A stretch of 64,000 nucleotides of DNA from Pseudomonas fluorescens (GCF_002022275.1 NZ_MSDF01000027.1:1-64000); one strand, 5' to 3'. Positions 8,546-17,282 are shown, numbered from the stretch's first letter. Program-made: numbers and translations. Notes: generated by a model not told the origin, from the sequence alone.

Positions 8546-8893
8546 ATGAACGACCCGAAAGCAGCCCCTAAATACGAGTCCATCCTGCTGCGCATTCTGT
8601 GGATGCTGGTGTTTGCCCTGGTGTGGCAGGTGGCGCAATTCCTGCTCGGCGCGCTGGTGGTGGTGCAGCTGATTTACCGCTTGATCTACGGCGCCCCGAA
8701 CCTGGGCCTGATGAATTTTGGGGATAGCCTCAGCCAGTTCCTCGCGCAGATCGGCCGTTTCGGCAGCTTCCACAGTGATCAGAAACCCTGGCCGTTCGCC
8801 GATTGGCCCACCCCGCGCGCACCCGAAGGCGAAGCCGCCCACAGCGTGCCGCCGGCGCCGCACCCGGCGCGCGATGAGGAGCCAAAACTGTGA
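8546..8893 (+). CDS. DUF4389 family small membrane protein
   Basis: A 115-residue protein with one or two hydrophobic segments (about 14-44: ILWMLVFALVWQVAQFLLGA and on). The N-terminal half has the DUF4389 look (RLIYGAPN, LSQFLAQIGRF), and the tail is Pro/Ala-rich and acidic, probably disordered. A GAGGAGC ribosome site precedes the ATG, which lies 10 bases after gpsA. Its stop overlaps the next gene as GTGA. Function is unknown; the operon context is glycerolipid metabolism. Confidence 0.8.
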   Translation: MNDPKAAPKYESILLRILWMLVFALVWQVAQFLLGALVVVQLIYRLIYGAPNLGLMNFGDSLSQFLAQIGRFGSFHSDQKPWPFADWPTPRAPEGEAAHSVPPAPHPARDEEPKL

Positions 8894-9339
8894 AGCTATG
8901 GATTTTGCGTCACGGTGAAGCCGAGGCCCATGCGCCCTCCGACGCTGAGCGCAACCTCACCGAGCATGGCCGCGGCGAAGCATTGCGCAGTGCTGCGCAC
9001 CTGATCGGCCAGCCCATCAGCGCGATCCTCGCCAGCCCTTACGTGCGGGCGCAGCAAACCGCACAGCTGGTGCGTGATGCCTTGGGTTTCGAACCGCACA
9101 TCCGCACGGTGCCGTGGTTGACGCCCGAGAGCAGCCCGCTGCAGGTGCTGGAAAAACTCGACACTGACGACAATGTGCTGCTGGTCAGCCATCAACCGCT
9201 GGTGGGCAGCCTGATCAGCTTTTTACAGCACGGCCACTTGCGCCAGCCGCAGCCGATGCACACCGCCAGCCTGGCGGAGCTTGAAGGAGACTTTCCGTTG
9301 GCGGGGCTGATGAGCCTGGTCAGCGTGAAAAATCCGTAG
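8890..9339 (+). CDS. sixA: Phosphohistidine phosphatase SixA
   Basis: A 149-residue enzyme of the histidine phosphatase (phosphoglycerate-mutase-like) fold that removes phosphate from protein histidines; E. coli SixA acts on HPt/PTS partners. The RHG motif is at the N-terminus (LWILRHGEAEAH). The second conserved histidine is in LVSHQPLVG and an arginine is in SPYVRAQQTA. It starts with GTG overlapping the previous stop, with GAGGAGCC upstream. Its presence a few kilobases from a hybrid kinase may be incidental. Confidence 0.9.
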   Translation: MKLWILRHGEAEAHAPSDAERNLTEHGRGEALRSAAHLIGQPISAILASPYVRAQQTAQLVRDALGFEPHIRTVPWLTPESSPLQVLEKLDTDDNVLLVSHQPLVGSLISFLQHGHLRQPQPMHTASLAELEGDFPLAGLMSLVSVKNP

Positions 9340-9363
9340 GAAGGATCTGCGCTTTTTGTGTGC

Positions 9364-9393
9364 TATATAGTCAACCAAGCAAGTGCTTGGTTG
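9364..9393 (+). promoter_or_regulatory. Extended -10 with an overlapping 22-bp palindromic operator
   Basis: TGCTATATA (9361-9369) is an extended -10. It is followed at once by a perfect 10-bp inverted repeat, 9372-9381 (CAACCAAGCA) and 9384-9393 (TGCTTGGTTG), with a 2-base centre. It covers the expected transcription start of the acyl-CoA ligase gene. Its size and symmetry fit a TetR-family repressor, which often controls acyl-CoA genes. The regulator is not adjacent. Confidence 0.6.
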
Positions 9394-9424
9394 GCTATCA
9401 TCGGATCACAAAGGAGCGCGTCCC

Positions 9425-11074
9425 ATGCCTGTCGCTTTTCGTTTGCCGTTGCAGGTCTTCTTCGAACGTGAAGCGCGGCACCCGCGCAAATCCTTTCTTG
9501 TGCAGCCGGTCGGCAGTGACGAGGTGCAGACCCTCACTTGGGAGGACGTCGGCCACCAAGCCCGCTGCGCCGCGCATTGGCTGCGTACCCGGGAATTGCC
9601 CCAGGGCTCGCACATTGCGCTGATCTCGAAAAACTGCGCGCACTGGATCATCGCCGACCTGGCGATCTGGATGGCCGGGCATGTCTCGGTGCCGCTGTAC
9701 CCCAACCTCACCGCCGACTCCGTCGCGCATGTGCTGACGCACTCCGAGGCCGCGCTGGTGTTTATCGGCAAGCTGGATGACTGGCCGGCCATGGCGCCGG
9801 GTATCCCGGCCGGCTTGCCGACCATCAGCCTGCCGCTGTGCCCGGCGGGCGATTTTTCCTACACCTGGGCTGACCTGCAAGCCTGCTCACCGATTCAGGA
9901 CAACCCCACTCCCGACGCTTCAAACCTGGCAACCATCGTCTACACCTCCGGCACCACCGGTTTGCCCAAGGGCGTGATGCAAACCTTCGGCGCGCTGGGG
10001 TTTGCCGCCACACGTGGCACTGAATTATTTGGCCTGGGCGAGGGCGACCGGTTGTTGTCTTACCTGCCGCTGTGCCATGTGGCGGAGCGGATGTTCGTGG
10101 AGCTGGCCTCGATCTACACCGGGCAAACTGTGTTCTTTGCTGAAAGCCTAGACACGTTTCTGGCCGACCTGCGCCGGGCACGGCCGACCGCCTTGTTTGG
10201 CGTGCCGCGCATCTGGACCAAGTTTCAGATGGGCGTGTACGCCAGGATCCCTGAAAAGCGCCTGGACACCCTGCTGCGCCTGCCGTTTATCGGCAAGCGC
10301 GTCGGCCATAAAGTCCTCGCCGGGTTGGGGCTGGATGCGTTGCGCATTGCACTGTCAGGCGCCGCACCCGTCCCCGAGGCCTTGCTGCGCTGGTATCAGC
10401 GCCTGGGCCTGGACGTGCTGGAGGTGTATGGCATGACCGAAGCCTGTGGCTATTCCCATGTGTCTCGCCCGGGCCAGCAAACCCTCGGCTGGATCGGCCT
10501 GCCATGCCCCGGCGTGGAAGTGCGCATCGATGCCAGCGGCGAAGTGCAGGTGCGCAGCGGCGCGACCATGCTCGGCTATTTCAAGGACCCGCAGAAAACT
10601 GCAGAGACAATCACCGAAGACGGTTTTTTGCGCACCGGCGACAAGGGCGAGCAGGACGCTGACGGCCGTCTGCGCCTGACCGGGCGGCTCAAGGAAATCT
10701 TCAAAACCAGTAAAGGCAAATACGTAGCCCCGGCGCCGATTGAAAACCGCTTGGCCGAACATGCGCGTATCGAGCAGGTGTGCGTGGTCGGTGATGGGCT
10801 TATCGCACCGATAGCGCTGTGCGTGCTGTCGGCAGGTGAACAGGATCGGCACGCATTGGGCACAAGCCTTGAACGCTGGCTGGAACAGGTGAACCAGGCG
10901 CTGGATAAACATGAGCGTTTACGCCAGTTGGTGGTGGTCAAAGACAGCTGGGCGGTGGACAACGGCTTCCTGACGCCGACGTTGAAGATCAAGCGCAGCG
11001 TCATCGAGTCGACCTACGGCGCAGAGTTTCAGGCCTGGAGTGAGCGCAACGAATCCATTCTGTGGCAGGATTAG
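9425..11074 (+). CDS. AMP-dependent long-chain acyl-CoA synthetase-like ligase
   Basis: Adenylate-forming enzyme of 549 residues, predicted to activate a fatty acid to acyl-CoA through an acyl-AMP. The P-loop-like A3 motif YTSGTTGLPKG is at 173-183. YGMTEACG (A5), RTGDKGEQDADGRLRLTGR (A7/A8) and a C-terminal lysine in LKIKRS are also seen. It is shorter than classical FadD and resembles the FadD15/long-chain group. The ATG at 9425 has a clear AAAGGAGCG site; longer starts overlap the operator. It is followed by a thioesterase and two hydrolases, as I recall for PAO1 PA1617-PA1622, so it probably belongs to an acyl-chain handling block. Confidence 0.85.
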   Translation: MPVAFRLPLQVFFEREARHPRKSFLVQPVGSDEVQTLTWEDVGHQARCAAHWLRTRELPQGSHIALISKNCAHWIIADLAIWMAGHVSVPLYPNLTADSVAHVLTHSEAALVFIGKLDDWPAMAPGIPAGLPTISLPLCPAGDFSYTWADLQACSPIQDNPTPDASNLATIVYTSGTTGLPKGVMQTFGALGFAATRGTELFGLGEGDRLLSYLPLCHVAERMFVELASIYTGQTVFFAESLDTFLADLRRARPTALFGVPRIWTKFQMGVYARIPEKRLDTLLRLPFIGKRVGHKVLAGLGLDALRIALSGAAPVPEALLRWYQRLGLDVLEVYGMTEACGYSHVSRPGQQTLGWIGLPCPGVEVRIDASGEVQVRSGATMLGYFKDPQKTAETITEDGFLRTGDKGEQDADGRLRLTGRLKEIFKTSKGKYVAPAPIENRLAEHARIEQVCVVGDGLIAPIALCVLSAGEQDRHALGTSLERWLEQVNQALDKHERLRQLVVVKDSWAVDNGFLTPTLKIKRSVIESTYGAEFQAWSERNESILWQD

Positions 11075-11104
11075 GGCCGTAATAAAACCAATAAGGACAC
11101 TTGC

Positions 11105-11548
11105 ATGAGCCTGTGGCGCACCCAACCGAATATCGAACAACTCAACGCGATTCAGAAAAACACCATTGGTGAATTACTGGATATTCGTTTCGAAAGCTTC
11201 GACGACGAATCCCTGACCGCCAGCATGGTGGTCGACCAGCGTACCCATCAGCCTTACGGCCTGTTGCACGGCGGCGCGTCGGTGGTGCTGGCCGAGAGCG
11301 TCGGTTCCATGGCGGCCTATCTGTGCATCGACGCCAGCAAGTTTTATTGCGTGGGGCTGGAGGTCAACGCCAACCACCTGCGCGGTGTGCGCAGCGGGCG
11401 GGTGACGGCAGTGGCGCGGGCGATTCATATCGGCCGTACGACGCAGGTGTGGGACATTCGCCTGACCAGTGACGACGGCAAGGCCAGTTGCGTGTCGCGT
11501 CTGACCATGGCCGTGGTGCCGCTGGGCCAGAACCCGCCGGCGCGATAG
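11105..11548 (+). CDS. Hot-dog fold acyl-CoA thioesterase
   Basis: A 147-residue PaaI/YdiI-like hot-dog thioesterase. The signature HQPYGLLHGGASVVLAES (about 50-67) supplies the active-site histidine/glycine turn and the catalytic glutamate on the central helix. It lies 30 bases after the ligase, with AAGGACACTTGC before the ATG. Paired with an acyl-CoA ligase, it could reverse or edit acyl-CoA products; that pairing is inference. Confidence 0.85.
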   Translation: MSLWRTQPNIEQLNAIQKNTIGELLDIRFESFDDESLTASMVVDQRTHQPYGLLHGGASVVLAESVGSMAAYLCIDASKFYCVGLEVNANHLRGVRSGRVTAVARAIHIGRTTQVWDIRLTSDDGKASCVSRLTMAVVPLGQNPPAR

Positions 11549-11645
11549 GCGTGGCGTGAGTGTCATCATTCCTGGCAGTTACAGTCATTGCTGTGCTGCC
11601 CGGGGCTGGTGACAATCCACTTCTGTTTTTGTTGATGGAACCGCT

Positions 11646-12449
11646 ATGTCGCAGCACGTGTTTTTTGCCCACGCCAATGGCTTCCCTTCGGCCACCTACG
11701 GCAAGTTGTTTGCCGCCCTGGCCCCGGAATACGAGGTGGCACACGTGCCGCAGCACGGTCACGACCCCAGGTTTCCGGTCGACGATAACTGGCAGAACCT
11801 GGTGGACGAGTTGATCCACCACCTGGAGCAACAGCCGGAACCGGTGTGGGGCGTGGGGCATTCCCTGGGTGGCGTGCTGCATTTGCACGCGGCCATGCGT
11901 TGCCCACAGCTGTACCGGGGCGTGGTGATGCTCGATTCGCCGGTGCTGACCCGCGCCGACCGCTGGGTCATTCGTGCGGCCAAACGCTTTGGCTTTATCG
12001 ACCGCTTGACCCCGGCCGGGCGCACGCTGGGCCGTCGGGAAGAATTCAGCGACCTGGCTGCCGCGCGCAGCTATTTTGCCGGCAAGACGTTGTTTCGCGG
12101 GTTCGACCCCGAATGTTTTGACGCTTACCTGCAACATGGCCTGCTGCAAGTAGGCGATCGCCTGCGTCTGCGCTTCGACCCAGCCACCGAAATCAGCATC
12201 TACCGTGGCGTGCCCCACACCAGCCCGGGCCAGGTGCGCCAGTTGAAGGTGCCGCTGGCGGTGGTACGTGGTCGCCAGAGCCGCGTGGTGATGCGTCACC
12301 ATGCCAGCGGCGTCGACCGCCTGCCCATGGGCGAAATGCTCACCATGCCGGGCGGCCATATGTTCCCCCTTGAACGCCCTCAGGACACCGCGACCTTGAT
12401 CAAGAACCTGTTTTCCCGCTGGGAAGCCCGCGAGCGCAGCTGCGCATGA
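11646..12449 (+). CDS. Alpha/beta hydrolase
   Basis: A 267-residue alpha/beta hydrolase. The nucleophile elbow GHSLGG (about 70-75) follows an oxyanion-like FAHANGFPSATY at the N-terminus, and a C-terminal GGHMFPLERP carries the likely catalytic histidine. There is no signal peptide. Its stop overlaps the start of the next hydrolase (ATGA), so the two are translated together. Substrate is unknown, possibly an ester linked to the acyl block upstream. Confidence 0.8.
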   Translation: MSQHVFFAHANGFPSATYGKLFAALAPEYEVAHVPQHGHDPRFPVDDNWQNLVDELIHHLEQQPEPVWGVGHSLGGVLHLHAAMRCPQLYRGVVMLDSPVLTRADRWVIRAAKRFGFIDRLTPAGRTLGRREEFSDLAAARSYFAGKTLFRGFDPECFDAYLQHGLLQVGDRLRLRFDPATEISIYRGVPHTSPGQVRQLKVPLAVVRGRQSRVVMRHHASGVDRLPMGEMLTMPGGHMFPLERPQDTATLIKNLFSRWEARERSCA

Positions 12450-13300
12450 GTACGCCGGTCGAGGAAGTGCGCCTGAGCCTGCCGCATATCGAATTGGCGG
12501 CGCATCTGTTTGGCCCTGAAGACGGTGTGCCGGTGATCGCCCTGCATGGCTGGCTGGACAACGCCAATAGCTTTGCGCGGCTGGCGCCCAAGCTTGCGGG
12601 GTTGCGCATCGTTGCGTTGGACATGGCCGGGCACGGGCATTCCGCGCATCGTCCTGCGGGGGCCGGCTATGCCTTGTGGGATTATGTCTCTGACGTGCTG
12701 CACGTCGCCGAGCAACTGGGCTGGAAACGTTTTGCATTACTTGGCCATTCCCTCGGCGCGATCGTTTCACTCGTGCTGGCGGGCGCCTTGCCGGAACGGA
12801 TTACCCACCTTGGATTGATCGACGGCGTGATCCCGCCGACCGCCGCCGGTGAGAACGCCGCTGAACGCCTGGGTATGGCATTGCAGGCGCAATTGAACCT
12901 GCGCGATAAAAACAAACCGGTCTACAGCACCCTTGATCGCGCGGTAGAAGCGCGCATGAAAGGCGTGGTCGCCGTGAGCCGCGAAGCTGCCGAACTCCTG
13001 GCCCAGCGCGGTTTGATGCCGGTGCCGGGCGGTTATACCTGGCGCACCGACAGCCGCTTGACCCTGGCGTCGCCGATGCGTCTGACCGACGAGCAGGCGA
13101 TGGCTTTCGTGAAGCGTGTGGGGTGCCCTACGCAGTTGGTGGTCGCGGCTGATGGCATGCTGGCGAAACATTCCGAATTGCTTTCTCAGCTACCCTTCAC
13201 GGTGACCACGCTGCCCGGCGGCCATCATTTACACCTGAATGATGAGCCCGGCGCGGCTCTTGTTGCAGACTGTTTCAATCGGTTCTTCTCCACGCCTTGA
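12446..13300 (+). CDS. Alpha/beta hydrolase
   Basis: A 284-residue alpha/beta hydrolase, with a HGWLDN oxyanion motif, an LDMAGHGHS strand, the GHSLGA nucleophile elbow, and a GGHHLHLN histidine near the C-terminus. It overlaps the preceding hydrolase by four bases (ATGA). The tight pairing suggests two hydrolases used together. The substrate cannot be named from sequence. Confidence 0.8.
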   Translation: MSTPVEEVRLSLPHIELAAHLFGPEDGVPVIALHGWLDNANSFARLAPKLAGLRIVALDMAGHGHSAHRPAGAGYALWDYVSDVLHVAEQLGWKRFALLGHSLGAIVSLVLAGALPERITHLGLIDGVIPPTAAGENAAERLGMALQAQLNLRDKNKPVYSTLDRAVEARMKGVVAVSREAAELLAQRGLMPVPGGYTWRTDSRLTLASPMRLTDEQAMAFVKRVGCPTQLVVAADGMLAKHSELLSQLPFTVTTLPGGHHLHLNDEPGAALVADCFNRFFSTP

Positions 13301-13349
13301 CTTGGCGGGGTCAACTGCCGAGGCTGGGCGGATTGAAAGGGAGTCAACC

Positions 13350-13406
13350 ATGAACCATCTCAACACCGCTGCGACCTCCAATGGCCAGGGCTCACGCATC
13401 CGATGA
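13350..13406 (+). CDS. Possible 18-codon upstream ORF coupled to the DUF4892 gene
   Basis: AAAGGGAGTCAACC precedes an ATG at 13350. The frame encodes 18 residues (MNHLNTAATSNGQGSRIR), and its stop TGA (13404-13406) overlaps the next gene's ATG (13403-13405) as ATGA. The downstream gene has no good ribosome site of its own, so this small frame could drive its translation by termination-reinitiation. Whether the peptide has a function is unknown. Confidence 0.5.
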   Translation: MNHLNTAATSNGQGSRIR

Positions 13407-14221
13407 GCCTGCGTAAAGGATGTATACGTGCCCTCGGGCTGTGCTGTTTCAGCCCCTTGGTGTTCGCCGCCGACTTGCCGGGCAGTCAGGATTTACCCGC
13501 CGTTTCGCGCCAGGTCGACGCGCAGATCGTCGATTACCGCCCCGCTGAAGAAAAAGAACGCATTTACCCCATGGGCGCGATCCGCAAGATCAGCGGCCAG
13601 CTGCGCTATGAAGGCCAAGCCACGGCGCGCGGCCAGGCCACCGCCATCACCTATGAACTGCCCGCCGAACACACCTCCAGCGCCGCGTTTACGTCAACGC
13701 GCGAAGCGTTACAGGCCAAGGGCGCACAATTGTTGTTCTGGTGTCAGGCCCGCGATTGCGGCGAGAGCAGCCTGTGGGCCAATGAAGTGTTCGGCAACGC
13801 CAAGCTGGTGGGCGCCGACGGCCAGCAGGAATACCTGCTGCTGCGTTTGGCCGCCCCGCAGGACAACTCCCTGGTGGCGCTGTACGGCATTACCCGAGGC
13901 AACCGCCGCGCCTATCTGCACGTAGAGCAACTGGACGCCAGCGCGCCGTTGGGCGACCTGCCGCCGACCTCGGCCACCTTGCTGCGTGAATTGAAAAGCA
14001 CCGGTGAGCTGGATTTCCCGATCCTCAGCGCTGAACCTGACGCCACGTGGCTGACCCTGATTTCCCGTGGACTCAACCTTGACGCCACCTTGCGTGTCAG
14101 CCTCACCGGTCCCACGGCCGAAGCCTGGCGCCAGGGCCTGATCGACAGCGGCGTACGCGCCGCGCGCCTGGAAACCGGTACAGATACCGCCAAAGGCCTG
14201 CACCTGCATCTGATACGCTAA
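13403..14221 (+). CDS. DUF4892 family exported protein
   Basis: A 272-residue protein with an N-terminal signal (IRALGLCCFSPLVFAADLPG) and the look of DUF4892 proteins (DLPAVSRQVDAQIVDYR, YPMGAIRKISGQLRY, LLFWCQARDCGESS). The C-terminal part (about 195-272) looks like an OmpA-like or repeat segment with alternating hydrophobic strands. The two cysteines in the CQARDC loop may form a disulphide after export. Function is unknown. Translation may be coupled to the 18-codon frame just upstream. Confidence 0.75.
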   Translation: MSLRKGCIRALGLCCFSPLVFAADLPGSQDLPAVSRQVDAQIVDYRPAEEKERIYPMGAIRKISGQLRYEGQATARGQATAITYELPAEHTSSAAFTSTREALQAKGAQLLFWCQARDCGESSLWANEVFGNAKLVGADGQQEYLLLRLAAPQDNSLVALYGITRGNRRAYLHVEQLDASAPLGDLPPTSATLLRELKSTGELDFPILSAEPDATWLTLISRGLNLDATLRVSLTGPTAEAWRQGLIDSGVRAARLETGTDTAKGLHLHLIR

Positions 14222-14229
14222 GCGTTACA

Positions 14230-14256
14230 AGGCGAACGGACCCGCGCCGTTCGCCT
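14230..14256 (+). terminator. Hairpin after the DUF4892 gene
   Basis: A perfect 10-bp stem (AGGCGAACGG/CCGTTCGCCT) with a 7-base loop begins 9 bases after the stop codon. The T-run after it is weak (AAGCTCTCTTCC), so termination may be partial. Confidence 0.6.
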
Positions 14257-14293
14257 AAGCTCTCTTCCTACAGCCTTTTTCTCGAGATACCCG

Positions 14294-15355
14294 ATGCTCA
14301 ATAACGATCGCCTGCTGGTGCAAATCCTGCTGCTGGTGCTGTTTGGTGCGAGCTTCTGGGTGATGGCGCCGTTCTGGTCGGCGCTGTTCTGGGGCGCGGT
14401 GCTGGCGTTTGCCAGCTGGCCGCTGATGCGTTTGCTGACGCGCGCGCTGGGTGGCCGCGAATCCCTGGCGGCGGGCATTCTGACGTTGGGGTGGATGTTG
14501 CTGGTGGCGGTTCCGCTGGTGTGGCTGGGGTTCAACCTGGCGGACCACGTGCGCGATGCGGTGGGCCTGATCAAGGATATCCAGGTCGACGGTTTGCCCG
14601 CCGCGCCGACCTGGCTCGGTTCGATCCCGTTTGTCGGCGAGCGGCTGGTGGCGACGTGGGACAGCATCGACCAACAGGGCGCGGCGCTGATGGTCAGCAT
14701 CAAGCCGTACCTGGGGCAGGTCGGCAACTGGCTGCTGGCGCGCAGCGCGCAGATCGGCGGCGGAATCCTCGAACTGACCTTGAGCCTGGTATTCGTGTTT
14801 TTCTTCTACCGTGACGGGCCACGCCTGGCGACCTTTGTGCATCGCCTGCTGGAACGCCTGATCGGCGAGCGCGCCGGTTACTACATCGAACTGGTCGCCG
14901 GTACAGTGCAGCGTGTAGTCAACGGCGTGATCGGCACCGCCGCCGCCCAGGCCGTGTTGGCGCTGATCGGTTTTCTGATCGCCGGGGTGCCGGGTGCGCT
15001 GGTGCTGGGCATCGTCACTTTCCTGCTCAGCCTGATTCCCATGGGCCCGCCGCTGGTATGGATCCCGGCCACGGCCTGGCTGGCCTGGAAGGGCGATTAC
15101 ACCTACGCGGTGTTCCTCGGGGTGTGGGGCACGTTCATCATCAGCGGCGTCGACAACGTGCTCAAGCCCTACCTGATCAGTCGAGGCGGCAACCTGCCGC
15201 TGGTGATCGTGCTATTGGGCGTGTTTGGCGGGTTGATCGCCTTCGGCTTCATCGGCCTGTTTATTGGCCCGACCTTGCTGGCCGTGGCCTACAGCCTGTT
15301 GACGGACTGGAGCGCGACCCAGGTCCAGGTCCGTCGGGAGGATAAATCGATCTAA
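14294..15355 (+). CDS. AI-2E family (PerM/TqsA-like) transporter
   Basis: A 353-residue polytopic inner-membrane protein, the family's usual length, with about eight hydrophobic segments. Two lie at the N-terminus (about 5-60), and a dense C-terminal block runs from about 155 to 345 (LSLVFVFFFYRDG, ...FLLSLIPMGPPLVWIPA..., VDNVLKPYLISRGG). The PMGPP and DNVLKPYLIS motifs are typical of this family. Members export varied small molecules or ions, so the substrate is open. It probably forms a single-gene unit ending at the REP pair. Confidence 0.85.
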   Translation: MLNNDRLLVQILLLVLFGASFWVMAPFWSALFWGAVLAFASWPLMRLLTRALGGRESLAAGILTLGWMLLVAVPLVWLGFNLADHVRDAVGLIKDIQVDGLPAAPTWLGSIPFVGERLVATWDSIDQQGAALMVSIKPYLGQVGNWLLARSAQIGGGILELTLSLVFVFFFYRDGPRLATFVHRLLERLIGERAGYYIELVAGTVQRVVNGVIGTAAAQAVLALIGFLIAGVPGALVLGIVTFLLSLIPMGPPLVWIPATAWLAWKGDYTYAVFLGVWGTFIISGVDNVLKPYLISRGGNLPLVIVLLGVFGGLIAFGFIGLFIGPTLLAVAYSLLTDWSATQVQVRREDKSI

Positions 15356-15374
15356 CTGATCGATGGAGATCACT

Positions 15375-15461
15375 GTGGGAGCTGGCTTGCCTGCGATGGC
15401 GGCCTGTCAGGTGCTCATTGGCAAACTGACATACCGCCATCGCAGGCAAGCCAGCTCCCAC
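15375..15461. repeat. REP pair (inverted, 'GTGGGAGCTGGCTTGCC' family)
   Basis: A 28-bp unit (15375-15402) and its near-complement (15434-15461) face each other around a 31-base spacer. The same unit recurs in this window at 43045, 49487, 54675 and 56217. It lies between convergent genes, where it can form a large stem-loop that protects or ends transcripts. Confidence 0.9.
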
Positions 15462-15480
15462 ATGGGGCCGTGCCAGACCA

Positions 15481-16518
15481 TTAGCCTCTGGGCAGCCACA
15501 TCACGGCGGTCAACCCGCCGCCTGGGGTTTCCTCCAGGCTGAGGTGGCCGCCGAGGCGTTCCACCGCTTCCTTGGAAATCGTCATGCCCAGGCCGACGCC
15601 GCCGGAGTTGCGGTTGCGCGAGCCTTCCAGGCGAAAGAACGGTTCGAACACCGCCTCGCGTTTATCCGCCGCAATCCCGGGCCCGTGGTCGATCACGCGA
15701 ATCACCAGCGCGCCACGGCTGTCTGCCAGCTCCACTCGGGCGGTGCCGGCATAACGCAGGGCGTTGTCGATCAGGTTGTTCAGGCAGGAACGCAGCGCCA
15801 TTGGTTGCACCTGCAAAGGCGCGCAGGTGCCGGAAAACTGCACGTCAGAGCCTTGGTCCTGGGCATTTTCGCTTAAGGACTCCACCAGTGCCTGCACGTC
15901 GAGCCAATGCCGGGTCTCGCTGGTACGCTGTTCGTGCAGGTAGCTCAGGGTGGCGTCGAGCATGCCGATCATGTCGTCGAGGTCTTGGCGCATCTGGCCT
16001 TGCAGCTTGGTGTCTTCGATCTGCTCCAGGCGCAGCTTGAGGCGCGACAGCGGGGTGCGCAGGTCGTGGGACACCGCGCCAAGCATGCGTGCACGCTGGC
16101 TGACCTGTTCGCGGATGCGCTTTTGCATCAGGTTGAATGTCGATGCTGCCTGGCGCGCTTCCCTAGGCCCGGACTCGTTGAGCGGTGGGCTGTCGAGGTC
16201 GAGGCTCAAGCGCTCGGCTGCCGCACTCAGGCGCTGGATCGGCCGGCTCAGCAGTTTGGCGCCGTACCAGGCAGCGATAATCAGCGAGATAAATTGAAAC
16301 GTCAGGGGCACCACCGGGCCGCCGAACCAGGGCCGATGGTGATCCTTGCGCAGCGGCGTCAGTGTGCCGTCAGGCTGCTCGATGAAGGTTTCATGGGGCG
16401 GCGGTGGCGGCGGTCCGTAATGGTGGAACCAGAAGAAAGCCAGCGCGTGCGCCAGCACAATGGCTACCAGCAATACGCCGAACAGCCTGCCGAACAGCGT
16501 ATTGAAGCCGTTGCGCAT
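15481..16518 (-). CDS. EnvZ-like sensor histidine kinase
   Basis: A 345-residue inner-membrane kinase. TM1 (about 11-31) is followed by a short periplasmic loop of about 40 residues rich in proline and histidine (HHYGPPPPPPHE, RKDHHRPW). TM2 is about 70-88, then a HAMP, a HisKA with H151 (in AVSHDLRTPLSR), and an HATPase with N248/N252, DHGPGI (277-282) and GGVGLGM (306-312). Its ATG shares one base with the stop of the response regulator, so the two are coupled. The signal is unknown. The tiny loop argues for sensing within or near the membrane, or for metal or proton binding by the histidines. Confidence 0.9.
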   Translation of the reverse strand: MRNGFNTLFGRLFGVLLVAIVLAHALAFFWFHHYGPPPPPPHETFIEQPDGTLTPLRKDHHRPWFGGPVVPLTFQFISLIIAAWYGAKLLSRPIQRLSAAAERLSLDLDSPPLNESGPREARQAASTFNLMQKRIREQVSQRARMLGAVSHDLRTPLSRLKLRLEQIEDTKLQGQMRQDLDDMIGMLDATLSYLHEQRTSETRHWLDVQALVESLSENAQDQGSDVQFSGTCAPLQVQPMALRSCLNNLIDNALRYAGTARVELADSRGALVIRVIDHGPGIAADKREAVFEPFFRLEGSRNRNSGGVGLGMTISKEAVERLGGHLSLEETPGGGLTAVMWLPRG

Positions 16519-17282
16519 CAGCCAATATCCCGTGCGTCGAACAAATAGCCTTCGCCACGCACGGTCTTGATCAGTTGCGGTGCTTTGGGGTCATCGCCCA
16601 GTTTCTGGCGCAAGCGTGAAACGAGCAAGTCGATACTGCGATCAAACGCTTCGATGGAGCGGCCACGGGCGGCATCCAGCAATTGTTCGCGGCTCAGCAC
16701 GCGGCGTGGGCGTTCGATAAACACCCACAACAGGCGAAACTCGGCGTTGGACAGCGGCACTACCAAGCCATCATCGGCCACCAATTGGCGCAGCACGCTG
16801 TTGAGGCGCCAGTTATCGAAACGAATGTTGGCGCGCTGCTCGGTGCGGTCATCACGCACCCGACGCAGAATGGTCTGGATCCTCGCCACCAGCTCGCGCG
16901 GCTCGAACGGCTTGGACATATAGTCGTCGGCGCCCAGTTCCAGGCCGATGATGCGGTCGGTGGGTTCACAGCGGGCGGTGAGCATCAGAATCGGGATGTC
17001 TGATTCCCCGCGCAGCCAGCGGCACAGCGACAAGCCGTCTTCACCCGGCAGCATCAGGTCGAGCACCACCACATCGAAGGTTTCCGCCTGCATGGCCGTG
17101 CGCATGGCGGCGCCGTCGGTTACGCCCACGGCAAGAATGTTGAAGCGTGCCAGGTAATCGATCAGCAGTTCGCGGATCGGCACGTCGTCGTCAACGATCA
17201 GCGCGCGGGTGTTCCAGCGCTTTTCGTCGGCGATCACTGCGCCTTTTAGCTCGTCGTTCACAGAGACTGAAGAAGTATGCAT
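16518..17282 (-). CDS. OmpR-family response regulator
   Basis: A 254-residue DNA-binding regulator. The receiver domain (about 25-140) has the acidic pair D31/D32, phospho-acceptor D75 (in VVLDLMLPG) and K124 (in SKPFEP). The winged-helix output (about 155-250) shows RQLVADDG, LSNAEFRLLW, RSIDLLVSRLRQKL and KTVRGEGYLF. It has an unusual 24-residue N-terminal extension before the receiver. It is the first gene of the kinase pair and is divergent from pyrF, with a candidate operator between. Confidence 0.92.
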   Translation of the reverse strand: MHTSSVSVNDELKGAVIADEKRWNTRALIVDDDVPIRELLIDYLARFNILAVGVTDGAAMRTAMQAETFDVVVLDLMLPGEDGLSLCRWLRGESDIPILMLTARCEPTDRIIGLELGADDYMSKPFEPRELVARIQTILRRVRDDRTEQRANIRFDNWRLNSVLRQLVADDGLVVPLSNAEFRLLWVFIERPRRVLSREQLLDAARGRSIEAFDRSIDLLVSRLRQKLGDDPKAPQLIKTVRGEGYLFDARDIG

